Shown piece by piece: positions 1 to 6,489 of a stretch of 8,351 nucleotides of DNA; positions within the stretch are counted from its first letter, which is position 1, and each line of letters begins with the position of its first letter. The DNA comes from JALVIU01 sp964462295 (GTDB taxonomy: Bacteria; Atribacterota; JALVIU01): NCBI GenBank assembly GCA_964462295.1, contig CAYWXH010000075.1, positions 1-8,351 of the forward strand, written 5' to 3'. The translations under genes were made by a program, and so were the position numbers. The notes beneath the pieces were generated by a model, which saw only the letters and a program-made list of their open reading frames with translations, made no database searches and was not told where the DNA came from.

Positions 1-429
1 CTCCTCTCTTTTTATATAATCTATTATATATGCTGTAAATTTTTTGAAATCCTTTAGGTTTTTACTTATTATTTCATACAGATATTCGGGTTCTATCTCC
101 CAATACATGTGTACTATCCTGTTTCTAAATTTTACCATTTTTATCATGGTATTTGTAAAGGTTTGAGGTATTATACCAACTTTCTCAAGCTCTAAAAATA
201 TATCTTTGTATGTATTAGGGGATGAGACAGGTTTTTTAAATTGAATAAGCGATAATAACCTATTCCCTATGTTTATACAGGCCTCTATAGCTGATTGGAG
301 ATATCTTTCCGTACTTCCAATTAGTAAGAAGTCTTTTAAAAATCTTTCTTTTGGATAAGTAGATATTTCCTTTAAATATAAGACATACCGATTTAGAAGT
401 TCTAATTGTTCTATTATCTTTTCATCCAT
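1..429 (-). CDS. hepT: HepT-like HEPN toxin, DUF86 family (3' end outside window)
   Basis: In known MntA/HepT systems HepT is a HEPN-fold RNase toxin of the cytoplasm, silenced when MntA adenylylates a tyrosine next to the active site. Translating the minus strand from the ATG at 429-427 gives 143 residues without a stop before the window edge, about the full length of the family, so only a few residues should be missing. The HEPN signature R-x4-H-x-Y is intact: R102, N103, H107 and Y109, within RNRIVHMYW. Y109 is the expected modification site. The start overlaps the end of the antitoxin gene by 8 nt (ATGGATGA), and an AAGGA site (438-442) lies 8 nt upstream, so translation is probably coupled. 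Family assignment is strong; toxicity and RNase activity are inferred from the family. Confidence 0.87.
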   Translation of the reverse strand, partial: MDEKIIEQLELLNRYVLYLKEISTYPKERFLKDFLLIGSTERYLQSAIEACINIGNRLLSLIQFKKPVSSPNTYKDIFLELEKVGIIPQTFTNTMIKMVKFRNRIVHMYWEIEPEYLYEIISKNLKDFKKFTAYIIDYIKREE

Positions 430-874
430 CGATTTTGTCCTTATAGAGTTTTTCTAAAAAAATTTTGTTAAATTCATCTTCATAATATTTAAAATCAAGA
501 TAGTATTTTATTATGTTTTCTTTAAACCCTATAAACGACATTTTATCTTTTACAAAAAGAATTTTCCCATCTTTTAAGATATTGTAGGCTATTTTAGGTG
601 GGGCATTGTTTAGAATTGCAAGGTCAAATTCCTCTGTCTTTAATATGGAAGATATAATATCGAAGACCAAAAGTTCTATGGAGGAATACTTTTCTTTTTC
701 CACACCCTTTTTAAATAATAGGGCTAGGTCTATGTCACTTAAGGGTTTTCTACTACCTTTTGCAATACTTCCAAATAGGATGAGTGCATTTATCTCACTT
801 ATCTTTTTTATTTCATTTATAAGATATGGGATATTTTTTTCTATGTCATTCGGCAATTTCTTTTCTTTTATCAT
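422..874 (-). CDS. mntA: MntA-like nucleotidyltransferase antitoxin
   Basis: Minimal nucleotidyltransferase of the MNT family, 150 aa. In characterised pairs this protein adds AMP groups to the partner HepT and blocks its RNase. The diagnostic G-S-x10-D-x-D motif is present: G35, S36, D47 and D49, within LFGSIAKGSRKPLSDIDLAL, so the metal and nucleotide site looks intact. It overlaps hepT by 8 nt and follows galT by 18 nt on the same strand. There is no convincing Shine-Dalgarno sequence before the ATG at 874; the upstream bases are almost only A and T. It may be read from the galactose operon, from a local extended -10 promoter (see the 878-898 entry), or both. Confidence 0.9.
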   Translation of the reverse strand: MIKEKKLPNDIEKNIPYLINEIKKISEINALILFGSIAKGSRKPLSDIDLALLFKKGVEKEKYSSIELLVFDIISSILKTEEFDLAILNNAPPKIAYNILKDGKILFVKDKMSFIGFKENIIKYYLDFKYYEDEFNKIFLEKLYKDKIDG

Positions 875-877
875 AAT

Positions 878-898
878 ATAATTATATCATAATTATAT
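878..898 (-). promoter_or_regulatory. Direct-repeated palindrome / extended -10 element before mntA
   Basis: Two perfect 10-bp copies of ATAATTATAT (878-887 and 889-898) are separated by one base, giving an 11-bp period of about one helical turn. Each contains the palindrome ATAATTAT. Read on the minus strand, the same bases give TGA-TATAAT (889-881), an extended -10 hexamer whose expected start site falls at about 874, the A of the mntA ATG. It could be a promoter, a binding site for the toxin-antitoxin complex, or chance in AT-rich DNA. No -35 element is obvious. Confidence 0.35.
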
Positions 899-1855
899 TT
901 CTACATCTCTTAGTTTTTTTGCTGCCTCCTCTGGAAGTATGGGGTTTATAAATGTCCATGTTCCTGTTTCTACGCTTGCCATCCATTTTATCTTATCTTT
1001 TGCCCGCTTTGGTGGGTCAAATTCTATATGAAAGTGAAAAAATGATGATAAGTCTTCTCCATTTACAGGCGCCTGAAAAAACATCATCATATAGGGAAAC
1101 TCCATATCAAATAGCCTATCGTATTTCATAGTTACCACCTTCAGTATATCGGCAAGTGCTTTCTTTTCTTTGTTAGATAGGTATATAACCATATCCACAT
1201 GTCTTTTGGGATATATGTGTACCTCATAGGGGAATCTTGCATAAAAAGGTACTATGGCAATAAAATATTCATTTTCATATACAATTCTCTCCTTATAGAG
1301 ACTCTCTTCTTTTACTATTTCACATATAGGACATCTCTTGTTTTCTTCGAAATATTTTTGCATTCCTCGTATTTTTGCATCTATCCTTTTTGGGATAAAG
1401 GGGAAGGCATAGATCTGCCCATGGGGATGTGGTAGTGTTGCCCCTACCTCTTGTCCTCTGTTTTCGAAGATGTATATATATTTTATAAATTCGTAGGTTT
1501 TAAGCTCTTTTGTGCGATCTACCCACATCTGAATAAGCTTTTCTATCTGTGATTTTGGCATCATGGAAAGAGAAGAGTTATGCTCCTTGGTGTAAACTAC
1601 TACCTCACAAACTCCCTTAGACGGGGCTTTTTTAAAGATTTTAATTCCTGTACCTTCTACATTTGGCGGGTCTTTTTTGAGTGCAGGATATCTATTTTCA
1701 AAACTTACAAGGTCATAATCTCCAAGTGCCTCTGCTCCATCTGGACATAAGGGACAGCTGTTTTTTGGTATATTTGGTCTTTTTTGTCTTCCTGCAGAGA
1801 CCATTACCCATTCATCCGAAATAGGATTATATCTTAGCTCAATTATTTCCTTCAT
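893..1855 (-). CDS. galT: Galactose-1-phosphate uridylyltransferase
   Basis: Leloir-pathway enzyme that swaps UMP between UDP-glucose and galactose-1-phosphate, in the cytoplasm. The active-site motif H143-P-H145-G-Q147 is intact, with H145 as the expected uridylylated nucleophile. C34 and C37 (CPLC), H92 and H143 match the zinc ligands known from E. coli GalT. A second CPIC pair and a C-terminal FHFHIEF segment also fit the HIT-superfamily fold. At 320 aa it has the usual length of the short bacterial form. I chose the ATG at 1855 because MKEIIELRYNP matches the usual family start and a GGGAGG lies upstream, though at a long spacing of about 13 nt. An in-frame ATG at 1876 would add 7 residues but has only a poor site. 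Either start overlaps the alpha-galactosidase gene, by 17 or 38 nt, implying coupling. Confidence 0.95.
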   Translation of the reverse strand: MKEIIELRYNPISDEWVMVSAGRQKRPNIPKNSCPLCPDGAEALGDYDLVSFENRYPALKKDPPNVEGTGIKIFKKAPSKGVCEVVVYTKEHNSSLSMMPKSQIEKLIQMWVDRTKELKTYEFIKYIYIFENRGQEVGATLPHPHGQIYAFPFIPKRIDAKIRGMQKYFEENKRCPICEIVKEESLYKERIVYENEYFIAIVPFYARFPYEVHIYPKRHVDMVIYLSNKEKKALADILKVVTMKYDRLFDMEFPYMMMFFQAPVNGEDLSSFFHFHIEFDPPKRAKDKIKWMASVETGTWTFINPILPEEAAKKLRDVEI

Positions 1856-3536
1856 AGTATGTGAAAATCCTCCCATCTTCTCTTTTTATGACCCTTTTTT
1901 TAAGCCTTATCCATTCTACATCTTTTTCTGCTTCTAAATACGAAGTAGGGGGTATCTCTCTTTTACTATAGATAGCAGATTTTTCCCCAAGGTTTACATA
2001 AAATCTTTTATTTCCTTTCCTACTTCCTTCTGTGTAAACTTCAAAGAGGTTCTTTGCTATAAAATTTACCTTTGGTCTCCCCTCTCTCATGGTTAAGATT
2101 TCATTTAAAAGTTTCAGTTCATCATCTTTTATATAAGATAGGTCATCACTTTGAAATATCATATTGTCAAGCATCCCAGATACTATGCCGTATAGGTTTA
2201 TTTGAGAGGGAGAAAGTCCTGTGTTGTTTTTTCTCAGAAGAAGGCAATCCGGGTCATTTAACCACCATTTTTTATGCATAAACCATCTGGTAAGGGCATT
2301 TTTCAGTGCCCAATATGCATTTATATCAGGTTGAGTGGGGGTATTTTGCCAATAAGGTGCTGTATCCGGACCTATCCTCATGCCATCTACAAATCCTAAA
2401 GAGGGAAGAAGAGGTGCACCACAACCAAGGACAAAACTATCCCCCACACCATCTCTTATTATAGATAAGGCCTCTCTGTATGCCTGTATGGGGGTAATGT
2501 TTCTCTTTCTTTCCCCTGGTAATGCCCCTGCAAACATAAAATCTATTTTAAAGTATCTAAAACCTATTTTTTTAAGATTTGAAAATAGTTCATAAAGCCA
2601 ATTTTTCACATTATCATTTGTTATATCAAGTGTATATATCTCTTTTTCCCAATTATAATATGCCTTTTTTGGGGTATTGTTTTCTTCTACTGTCCAATTT
2701 CTATGCTTGTTGTATAGTTCTGATGTCTCACTTATGCTAAGTGGTGCACTCCATACGCCCGGCAGATATCCATGATGCTTTATAGTGGTTGCAATTTCAG
2801 GCATTTCTGGAAAACCATCTTTTGTAGATAACCAATCCCCTATATCCTTTTCATATCCATCATCTATCTGAAATACCTCATAAGGCATCTCTTTTTCCTT
2901 AGAGAGTTTGAGGTTTTTTTCTATATCTTCCCATTTAAGGTCTAAGAAGTATTGATACCAACTACTCCAGCCAACAGGATTCCAGCTATTTATTCGGACC
3001 TTGTTCTTTATCTTAACAAGGTCGCCATATTGTAAGAGAAGCATATTTTTGGAGAGGTCTTTTAATATGACAAGGGGCTCTATGGGGATATAATCTTCAA
3101 ACTGGGTATCAAAATACTCTATATAGGCCTCTATAGTGTTTTTCCCGATTACAAAGTAAGGATGCCCTATCTTAGATGTAAGAAATCCTAATAGGAATTC
3201 TTCCCCAAGGAGAAAGTAATCACTTATAACCTCTCTTTTAAACACATCCGGTATTGGCGTATATGTATAGATACCTATCCTTCTCTTTCTATATGTATCC
3301 AATACCTCTCTATACTCATCTTCTTCTGTAAATAGTCCCCAAGATTGCCAATTATTTAAATATAGATCTCCTTTGGGTCTTTGAATTTCTAGTATTTTTA
3401 TTCTCCCCAGTTTACCCCTTATCTTTCCAGATACTTTATATCCTATCGTAATTTTTTCTATTTTGTATTGGATTTCTATGTTGCCTCTTTTAAATGCGTA
3501 ATATCCTTCTTCTAATTTGTGGTCAAATACTTCCAC
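1839..3536 (-). CDS. galA: GH36 alpha-galactosidase
   Basis: Glycoside hydrolase family 36 enzyme that releases galactose from alpha-galactosides such as melibiose or raffinose-type sugars. Length (565 aa) is close to the compact Thermotoga-type GalA. An N-terminal beta-rich region of about 180 residues precedes the (beta/alpha)8 barrel, which opens at NPVGWSSW (about 186-193). The catalytic pair is visible: nucleophile D332 in YFKIDF and acid/base D391 in RIGPDTAPYW, about 60 residues apart as expected. QIDDGY (224-229) is also typical of the barrel. No signal peptide is seen, so it should act in the cytoplasm on imported sugars. The start is GTG at 3536: AAGGAGG (3542-3548) sits 5 nt upstream. 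A nearby ATG at 3540 is out of frame and ends after 5 codons. First gene of the leftward operon with galT. Confidence 0.95.
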   Translation of the reverse strand: MEVFDHKLEEGYYAFKRGNIEIQYKIEKITIGYKVSGKIRGKLGRIKILEIQRPKGDLYLNNWQSWGLFTEEDEYREVLDTYRKRRIGIYTYTPIPDVFKREVISDYFLLGEEFLLGFLTSKIGHPYFVIGKNTIEAYIEYFDTQFEDYIPIEPLVILKDLSKNMLLLQYGDLVKIKNKVRINSWNPVGWSSWYQYFLDLKWEDIEKNLKLSKEKEMPYEVFQIDDGYEKDIGDWLSTKDGFPEMPEIATTIKHHGYLPGVWSAPLSISETSELYNKHRNWTVEENNTPKKAYYNWEKEIYTLDITNDNVKNWLYELFSNLKKIGFRYFKIDFMFAGALPGERKRNITPIQAYREALSIIRDGVGDSFVLGCGAPLLPSLGFVDGMRIGPDTAPYWQNTPTQPDINAYWALKNALTRWFMHKKWWLNDPDCLLLRKNNTGLSPSQINLYGIVSGMLDNMIFQSDDLSYIKDDELKLLNEILTMREGRPKVNFIAKNLFEVYTEGSRKGNKRFYVNLGEKSAIYSKREIPPTSYLEAEKDVEWIRLKKRVIKREDGRIFTYYEGNN

Positions 3537-3541
3537 CCATT

Positions 3542-3548
3542 CCTCCTT
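3542..3548 (-). promoter_or_regulatory. Ribosome binding site fixing the galA GTG start
   Basis: AAGGAGG on the minus strand, 5 nt before the GTG at 3536. It supports GTG over the out-of-frame ATG four bases upstream, which gives only a five-codon frame. Confidence 0.85.
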
Positions 3549-3567
3549 ATCTTTAAGTGATATTAAG

Positions 3568-3596
3568 ATAATAGATTATATAACATATTTTGTCAA
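3568..3596 (-). promoter_or_regulatory. Sigma70-type promoter for galA-galT
   Basis: On the minus strand a perfect -35 TTGACA (3596-3591) and a -10 TATTAT (3573-3568) are separated by exactly 17 bp. The expected start is near 3561, leaving a leader of about 25 nt with the AAGGAGG site inside it. A second hexamer TATAAT lies between the boxes but at an unsuitable spacing. No operator dyad is obvious. Confidence 0.8.
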
Positions 3597-3601
3597 GTAT
3601 C

Positions 3602-3629
3602 TTTTCAATAAGTTTAAATATGGTATAAT
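3602..3629 (+). promoter_or_regulatory. Extended -10 promoter for the ADP-ribosylglycohydrolase operon
   Basis: TGG-TATAAT (3621-3629) is a consensus extended -10 element. A weak -35 candidate, TTTTCA (3602-3607), is 16 bp away. Transcription should begin near 3636, divergent from the galA promoter, whose -35 box is only a few bases to the left. The two promoters may compete or share a regulator. Confidence 0.7.
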
Positions 3630-3641
3630 AAAATAAAAAAT

Positions 3642-3646
3642 GGAGG
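3642..3646 (+). promoter_or_regulatory. Ribosome binding site deciding the start at GTG 3655
   Basis: GGAGG lies 8 nt before GTG 3655, the ideal distance. The in-frame ATG at 3640 overlaps this site, has no site of its own and would be almost at the predicted transcription start, so the GTG is preferred. Confidence 0.8.
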
Positions 3647-3654
3647 AAATAAAG

Positions 3655-4665
3655 GTGGAATTTGAAAGATTTAGAGATAAAGTTGCAGGTATTATATATG
3701 GAGTAGCCTTGGGAGATGCCATGGGAATGCCTGCATATTTCTCTCCAGAGGAAACAAGAGAAAAGCTTGGCTGGATAGATAAATTTATAGATGCACCAGA
3801 TGATCACCCGGTACATAAAGGGTTTGTTGCAGGACAGATAACAGATGATACCCAACAAACCCTTGCCATTGCCCAATCTATTATAGAAGAGGGGAAAGTT
3901 ACTGTCGAGGGGATAGCTCGTGCCCTGCTTTCTTGGTATGAGAGTGTTGGTGGAGATGAATCTAACTATGTAGGTCCGAGTACTAAAGCTGCTATGAAGA
4001 GAATTAAAGCCGGAGAGGATCTTACGAGAACAGGCACCTTAGGTACGACAAATGGTGCTGTTATGAGGATCTCTCCAGTTGGGATTATATATCCGGGAGA
4101 TTATGATGCTACACTAAAGGCTGCAGAAATTGCTTGTATCCCTACACATAATACAAATGTAGCTATTTCAGGGGCCTCTGCTGTAGCAGTTGGCATATCT
4201 ACTCTTTTGGCCACAGGAGATTGGGATGCTACCCTTACCAATATGGAAGATGCAGCAGATGAAGGTGCAGAAAAGGGAGAGAAGTATATTTTGCCATCTA
4301 TAAGGGAGAGGTTCGAATTTGTATATGCACTTATTGACCTTGATAAGGATATAGACGAGACCCTTAGAACTTTTTACAATGTAATCGGTACTGGGTTACC
4401 TGTATACGAGATAGTCCCGTCTGCCCTTGGTATGGTACTTCTTGCACAAGGTGATCCTGTAAAGACTGCTATATATTCTGCTAATTGTTCAGGTGATGCG
4501 GATACTTTAGGTGCTATAGCTTGTGCCCTTGCTGGTGCCTTTAGAGGGGCATCCTCAATACCGAGTGAATATATTGAGAAAATTAGAGAGGTAAATAAAG
4601 AATATAATTTTGAAGAGATTATTGATGGGCTTTCGGAGATCGCATTTAAAAATATGACTAAATAA
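3655..4665 (+). CDS. ADP-ribosylglycohydrolase (DraG/ARH) family protein
   Basis: Family COG1397: dimetal enzymes that split N- or O-glycosidic bonds of ADP-ribose adducts; some relatives, such as E. coli YegU, sit in nucleoside-use gene clusters. The protein is 336 aa from GTG 3655, the normal size. Family motifs appear in order: GVALGDAMGMP near the N-terminus, the metal-binding T63-D64-D65-T66, GTTNGAVMR (130-138), T164-H165-N166, and the second metal motif G280-D281-A282-D283-T284 followed by an Ala/Gly-rich helix. All predicted metal ligands are intact and there is no signal peptide. It is co-transcribed with the amidohydrolase 15 nt downstream, which favours a small-molecule substrate (nucleoside, ADP-ribose derivative) over reversal of nitrogenase ADP-ribosylation; no nif or draT gene is visible. 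Fold assignment is firm, substrate is inferred. Confidence 0.9.
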   Translation: MEFERFRDKVAGIIYGVALGDAMGMPAYFSPEETREKLGWIDKFIDAPDDHPVHKGFVAGQITDDTQQTLAIAQSIIEEGKVTVEGIARALLSWYESVGGDESNYVGPSTKAAMKRIKAGEDLTRTGTLGTTNGAVMRISPVGIIYPGDYDATLKAAEIACIPTHNTNVAISGASAVAVGISTLLATGDWDATLTNMEDAADEGAEKGEKYILPSIRERFEFVYALIDLDKDIDETLRTFYNVIGTGLPVYEIVPSALGMVLLAQGDPVKTAIYSANCSGDADTLGAIACALAGAFRGASSIPSEYIEKIREVNKEYNFEEIIDGLSEIAFKNMTK

Positions 4666-4680
4666 AGAGGTGTAATTGTC

Positions 4681-5994
4681 ATGAAAGATGTTATATTTAA
4701 AAATATTATGGTAATAAATGGGGAAGGGGAGATAGTAGGCAAAAGAGATGTGGCTATAAGGGAAGGAGTTATCTCAAAAATATCTAAAGAGGATCTTGGT
4801 ACATATGCCAAAGAGGTAATTGATGGAAAAGATTTAATACTCATGCCAGGATTTATAAATACCCATACCCATGCAGAGATGGTTTATTTTAGAGGAATGC
4901 TTGAAGATATGACAATACAAGATTGGTTTAATAAAGGGATTTGGGTAGTAGAGAGTGGTCTTACCGAAGATGATGTGTACTGGGCAGCTACCCTTGCCAT
5001 ATATGAGATGATAGATAGTGGGATAACTACATTTGCAGATCACTATTTCTTTATGCATAGAGTTGCAGAGGTAGTTGAAAAGATAGGGATACGTGCTGAC
5101 CTTTCATGGGCATTTTTTGGCTCAGGAGAGGATTGGGAAGGGAGGTTTGACCAGGCCCTTAAGTTTACTCAATCGTGGCATCAGAGATCAGATAGAATTA
5201 CTACATCTCTTGGACCTCATGCCCCCTATACTTGTTCTTATGAATTACTTCAAGAAGTGGCAGAGATTGCAAAAGAAGAAGGCTGGAAAGTTCATATTCA
5301 TGCTGCAGAGACGATGGATCAAACAAAGGAATCCCTTGAAAAATATGGGATGACCCCCATTGAAATATTAGAAAAGACAAAGATTTTAGAGTCTCATACT
5401 TTGATTGCCCATGCCCTAGGTGTTACAGATGAGGATATTAATATATTATCAAAACATAGAGTAGGTATATCTTATGTTCCAAAAACTTATATGAAACTCT
5501 CTATGGGTACAGGAAAGGTAGAAGAGCTTGTAAGAAGTGGTGTAAAAATAGGTTTTGGGACAGATGGGCAAGGTAGCAGTAATACACTTAATATATGGGA
5601 GCAGATGAGGCTTGGTGCCCTATTTTTAAAATCTCATTATAATGACCCTACAAAATTTACCCTAAAAGAAATAATAAAAATGGCTACAAAGGGTGGGGCA
5701 GAAGTTTTGGGCTTAAAAAACATAGGAGATATTAAAGAGGGATATAAGGCTGACCTTATTACTATTTCATTTTCTTCTCCTTACCTTTTGCCCTCTGGCG
5801 ATCCAAGGGCACATATTATTTATTCTATGCAAAATAAAGATATAAAAGATGTGATGGTTGATGGGAAGTTTTTAAAAAGAGACGGTATTTTGGTAGGGTT
5901 TGATTTTGATCTTATAAGAAAAGAAACTGAAAAGAGGAAAGAAAGATTATTTTCTCAAAAGGGACAGAAGCTTTTACAATATTACCCTGCATAA
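4681..5994 (+). CDS. Amidohydrolase, MTA/SAH deaminase-chlorohydrolase type
   Basis: COG0402-type metal-dependent aminohydrolase, 437 aa, likely removing an amino group from a purine-like or other heterocyclic ring in the cytoplasm. The N- and C-terminal beta-sandwich flanks a TIM barrel. Metal and catalytic residues are visible: H62 and H64 (THTHAE), H180 in GPHAPYTC, H207 and E210 (HIHAAE), H244 (IAHALG) and D295 (GTDGQGSSN). MPGFINTHTH and the ADLITI segment near the C-terminus are standard for the group. Two positions differ from the commonest form: AHALG instead of AHCxH, and VPKTYMKLSMG instead of the frequent NPxSNxK motif. Closest by pattern to proteins annotated as methylthioadenosine/S-adenosylhomocysteine deaminase, but substrate is not certain. 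The ATG is preceded by AGAGGTG (4666-4672) at 8 nt. Second gene of the operon with the ADP-ribosylglycohydrolase. Confidence 0.9.
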   Translation: MKDVIFKNIMVINGEGEIVGKRDVAIREGVISKISKEDLGTYAKEVIDGKDLILMPGFINTHTHAEMVYFRGMLEDMTIQDWFNKGIWVVESGLTEDDVYWAATLAIYEMIDSGITTFADHYFFMHRVAEVVEKIGIRADLSWAFFGSGEDWEGRFDQALKFTQSWHQRSDRITTSLGPHAPYTCSYELLQEVAEIAKEEGWKVHIHAAETMDQTKESLEKYGMTPIEILEKTKILESHTLIAHALGVTDEDINILSKHRVGISYVPKTYMKLSMGTGKVEELVRSGVKIGFGTDGQGSSNTLNIWEQMRLGALFLKSHYNDPTKFTLKEIIKMATKGGAEVLGLKNIGDIKEGYKADLITISFSSPYLLPSGDPRAHIIYSMQNKDIKDVMVDGKFLKRDGILVGFDFDLIRKETEKRKERLFSQKGQKLLQYYPA

Positions 5995-6016
5995 AAGATA
6001 AGGGTAGAAATTTTTT
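5983..6016 (+). terminator. Weak candidate terminator after the amidohydrolase gene
   Basis: TACCCT (5983-5988) can pair with AGGGTA (6001-6006) around a 12-nt loop, followed four bases later by six T. The stem is short and AT-containing and overlaps the last codons, so this is only a possible terminator separating the operon from padR. Confidence 0.35.
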
Positions 6017-6058
6017 GATATAAAGATATATTAATTTCTTCAAATTATGAAAATTCCC

Positions 6059-6088
6059 TTGACAAGAAGTGCAATATTGTTTTATAAT
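6059..6088 (+). promoter_or_regulatory. Sigma70-type promoter for the padR operon
   Basis: Perfect TTGACA (6059-6064) and perfect TATAAT (6083-6088) separated by 18 bp. Expected start near 6095, leaving a leader of under 30 nt. An AT dyad overlaps the start region (see 6087-6111), as would suit autorepression by the PadR protein. Confidence 0.82.
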
Positions 6089-6111
6089 ATATATGCAAAA
6101 AAAATATATAT
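6087..6111. promoter_or_regulatory. AT dyad at the padR start region, possible operator
   Basis: Two ATATATAT arms (6087-6094 and 6104-6111) flank a 9-nt A-rich spacer, forming a dyad centred just downstream of the -10 box. PadR repressors commonly bind inverted repeats in their own promoters, so its location suits an operator. The arms do not match the ATGT-N8-ACAT consensus reported for some PadR proteins, and AT-rich dyads arise easily by chance. Confidence 0.3.
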
Positions 6112-6122
6112 GGTGATTGAAT

Positions 6123-6488
6123 ATGCCAGGAAGAGGAAGAAGAGGTGGCCCAGGATTTGGTAGGAATTGGTGGCTTGAGGCCTACATACTGCTATCACTC
6201 TATAAGGGTTCAGCTCATGGATATGAACTTTTGGATAAACTTGCCCGTTATGGGATTACATGGCCTGGAAAGGGAAGTATTGGAATCGTATACAAACAGC
6301 TTAGAGATATGGAGGCAAGAGGTCTTGTCTCTTCTGCGTGGGATACTGTAGGCAAAGGCCCACCCAGAAGGATATATACGATAACACCTTTAGGGGTTAG
6401 TTATCTTAGGGATATAGTTAACAGCTTAAAGGTTTATCTTGCTACTATATCTGATTTTATAAAAGAATTTGAGGAAAGGAGGCGATAA
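6123..6488 (+). CDS. PadR-family transcriptional regulator
   Basis: Winged-helix repressor of the PadR family, 121 aa, the short subfamily form. After a Gly/Arg-rich start (MPGRGRRGGPGFGRNWW, residues 1-17), the core follows the family pattern: LEAYILLSLYKGSAHGYEL (18-36), then SIGIVYKQLRDMEARGLV (recognition helix, about 52-69), then the wing with RRIYTITPLG (82-91) and a C-terminal helix (about 95-120) used for dimerisation in relatives. I chose ATG 6123: GGTGAT lies 5 nt upstream, whereas a TTG at 6117 has no site. It sits behind its own promoter, and the next gene begins two bases after its stop. The likely role is control of its own operon in response to an unknown signal. The glycine-rich N-terminus is unusual for PadR and echoes the partner protein. 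Confidence 0.92.
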   Translation: MPGRGRRGGPGFGRNWWLEAYILLSLYKGSAHGYELLDKLARYGITWPGKGSIGIVYKQLRDMEARGLVSSAWDTVGKGPPRRIYTITPLGVSYLRDIVNSLKVYLATISDFIKEFEERRR

Positions 6489-6489
6489 T

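Noticed and set aside
1856..1876. Longer galT start at ATG 1876.
   Set aside because: Extra residues MGGFSHT are not typical of the family, the site upstream is poor and overlap with galA is greater; kept as an alternative only.
3541..3640. Riboswitch or structured leader in the divergent intergenic region.
   Set aside because: Both leaders are predicted to be under 30 nt and fully occupied by the ribosome sites; no stable fold is visible.
3640..3654. ATG 3640 as start of the ADP-ribosylglycohydrolase.
   Set aside because: It overlaps the GGAGG site that serves GTG 3655 and lies only about 4 nt from the predicted transcription start.
3553..3876. A 107-codon minus-strand frame across the galA promoter region and the start of the glycohydrolase gene.
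   Set aside because: It would be antisense to a strong gene and would run through both promoters; no ribosome site or recognisable motif.
4374..4844. A 156-codon minus-strand frame antisense to the end of the glycohydrolase and start of the amidohydrolase genes.
   Set aside because: It overlaps two well-supported genes, has Ser/Ile/Pro-rich antisense composition and no family motif.
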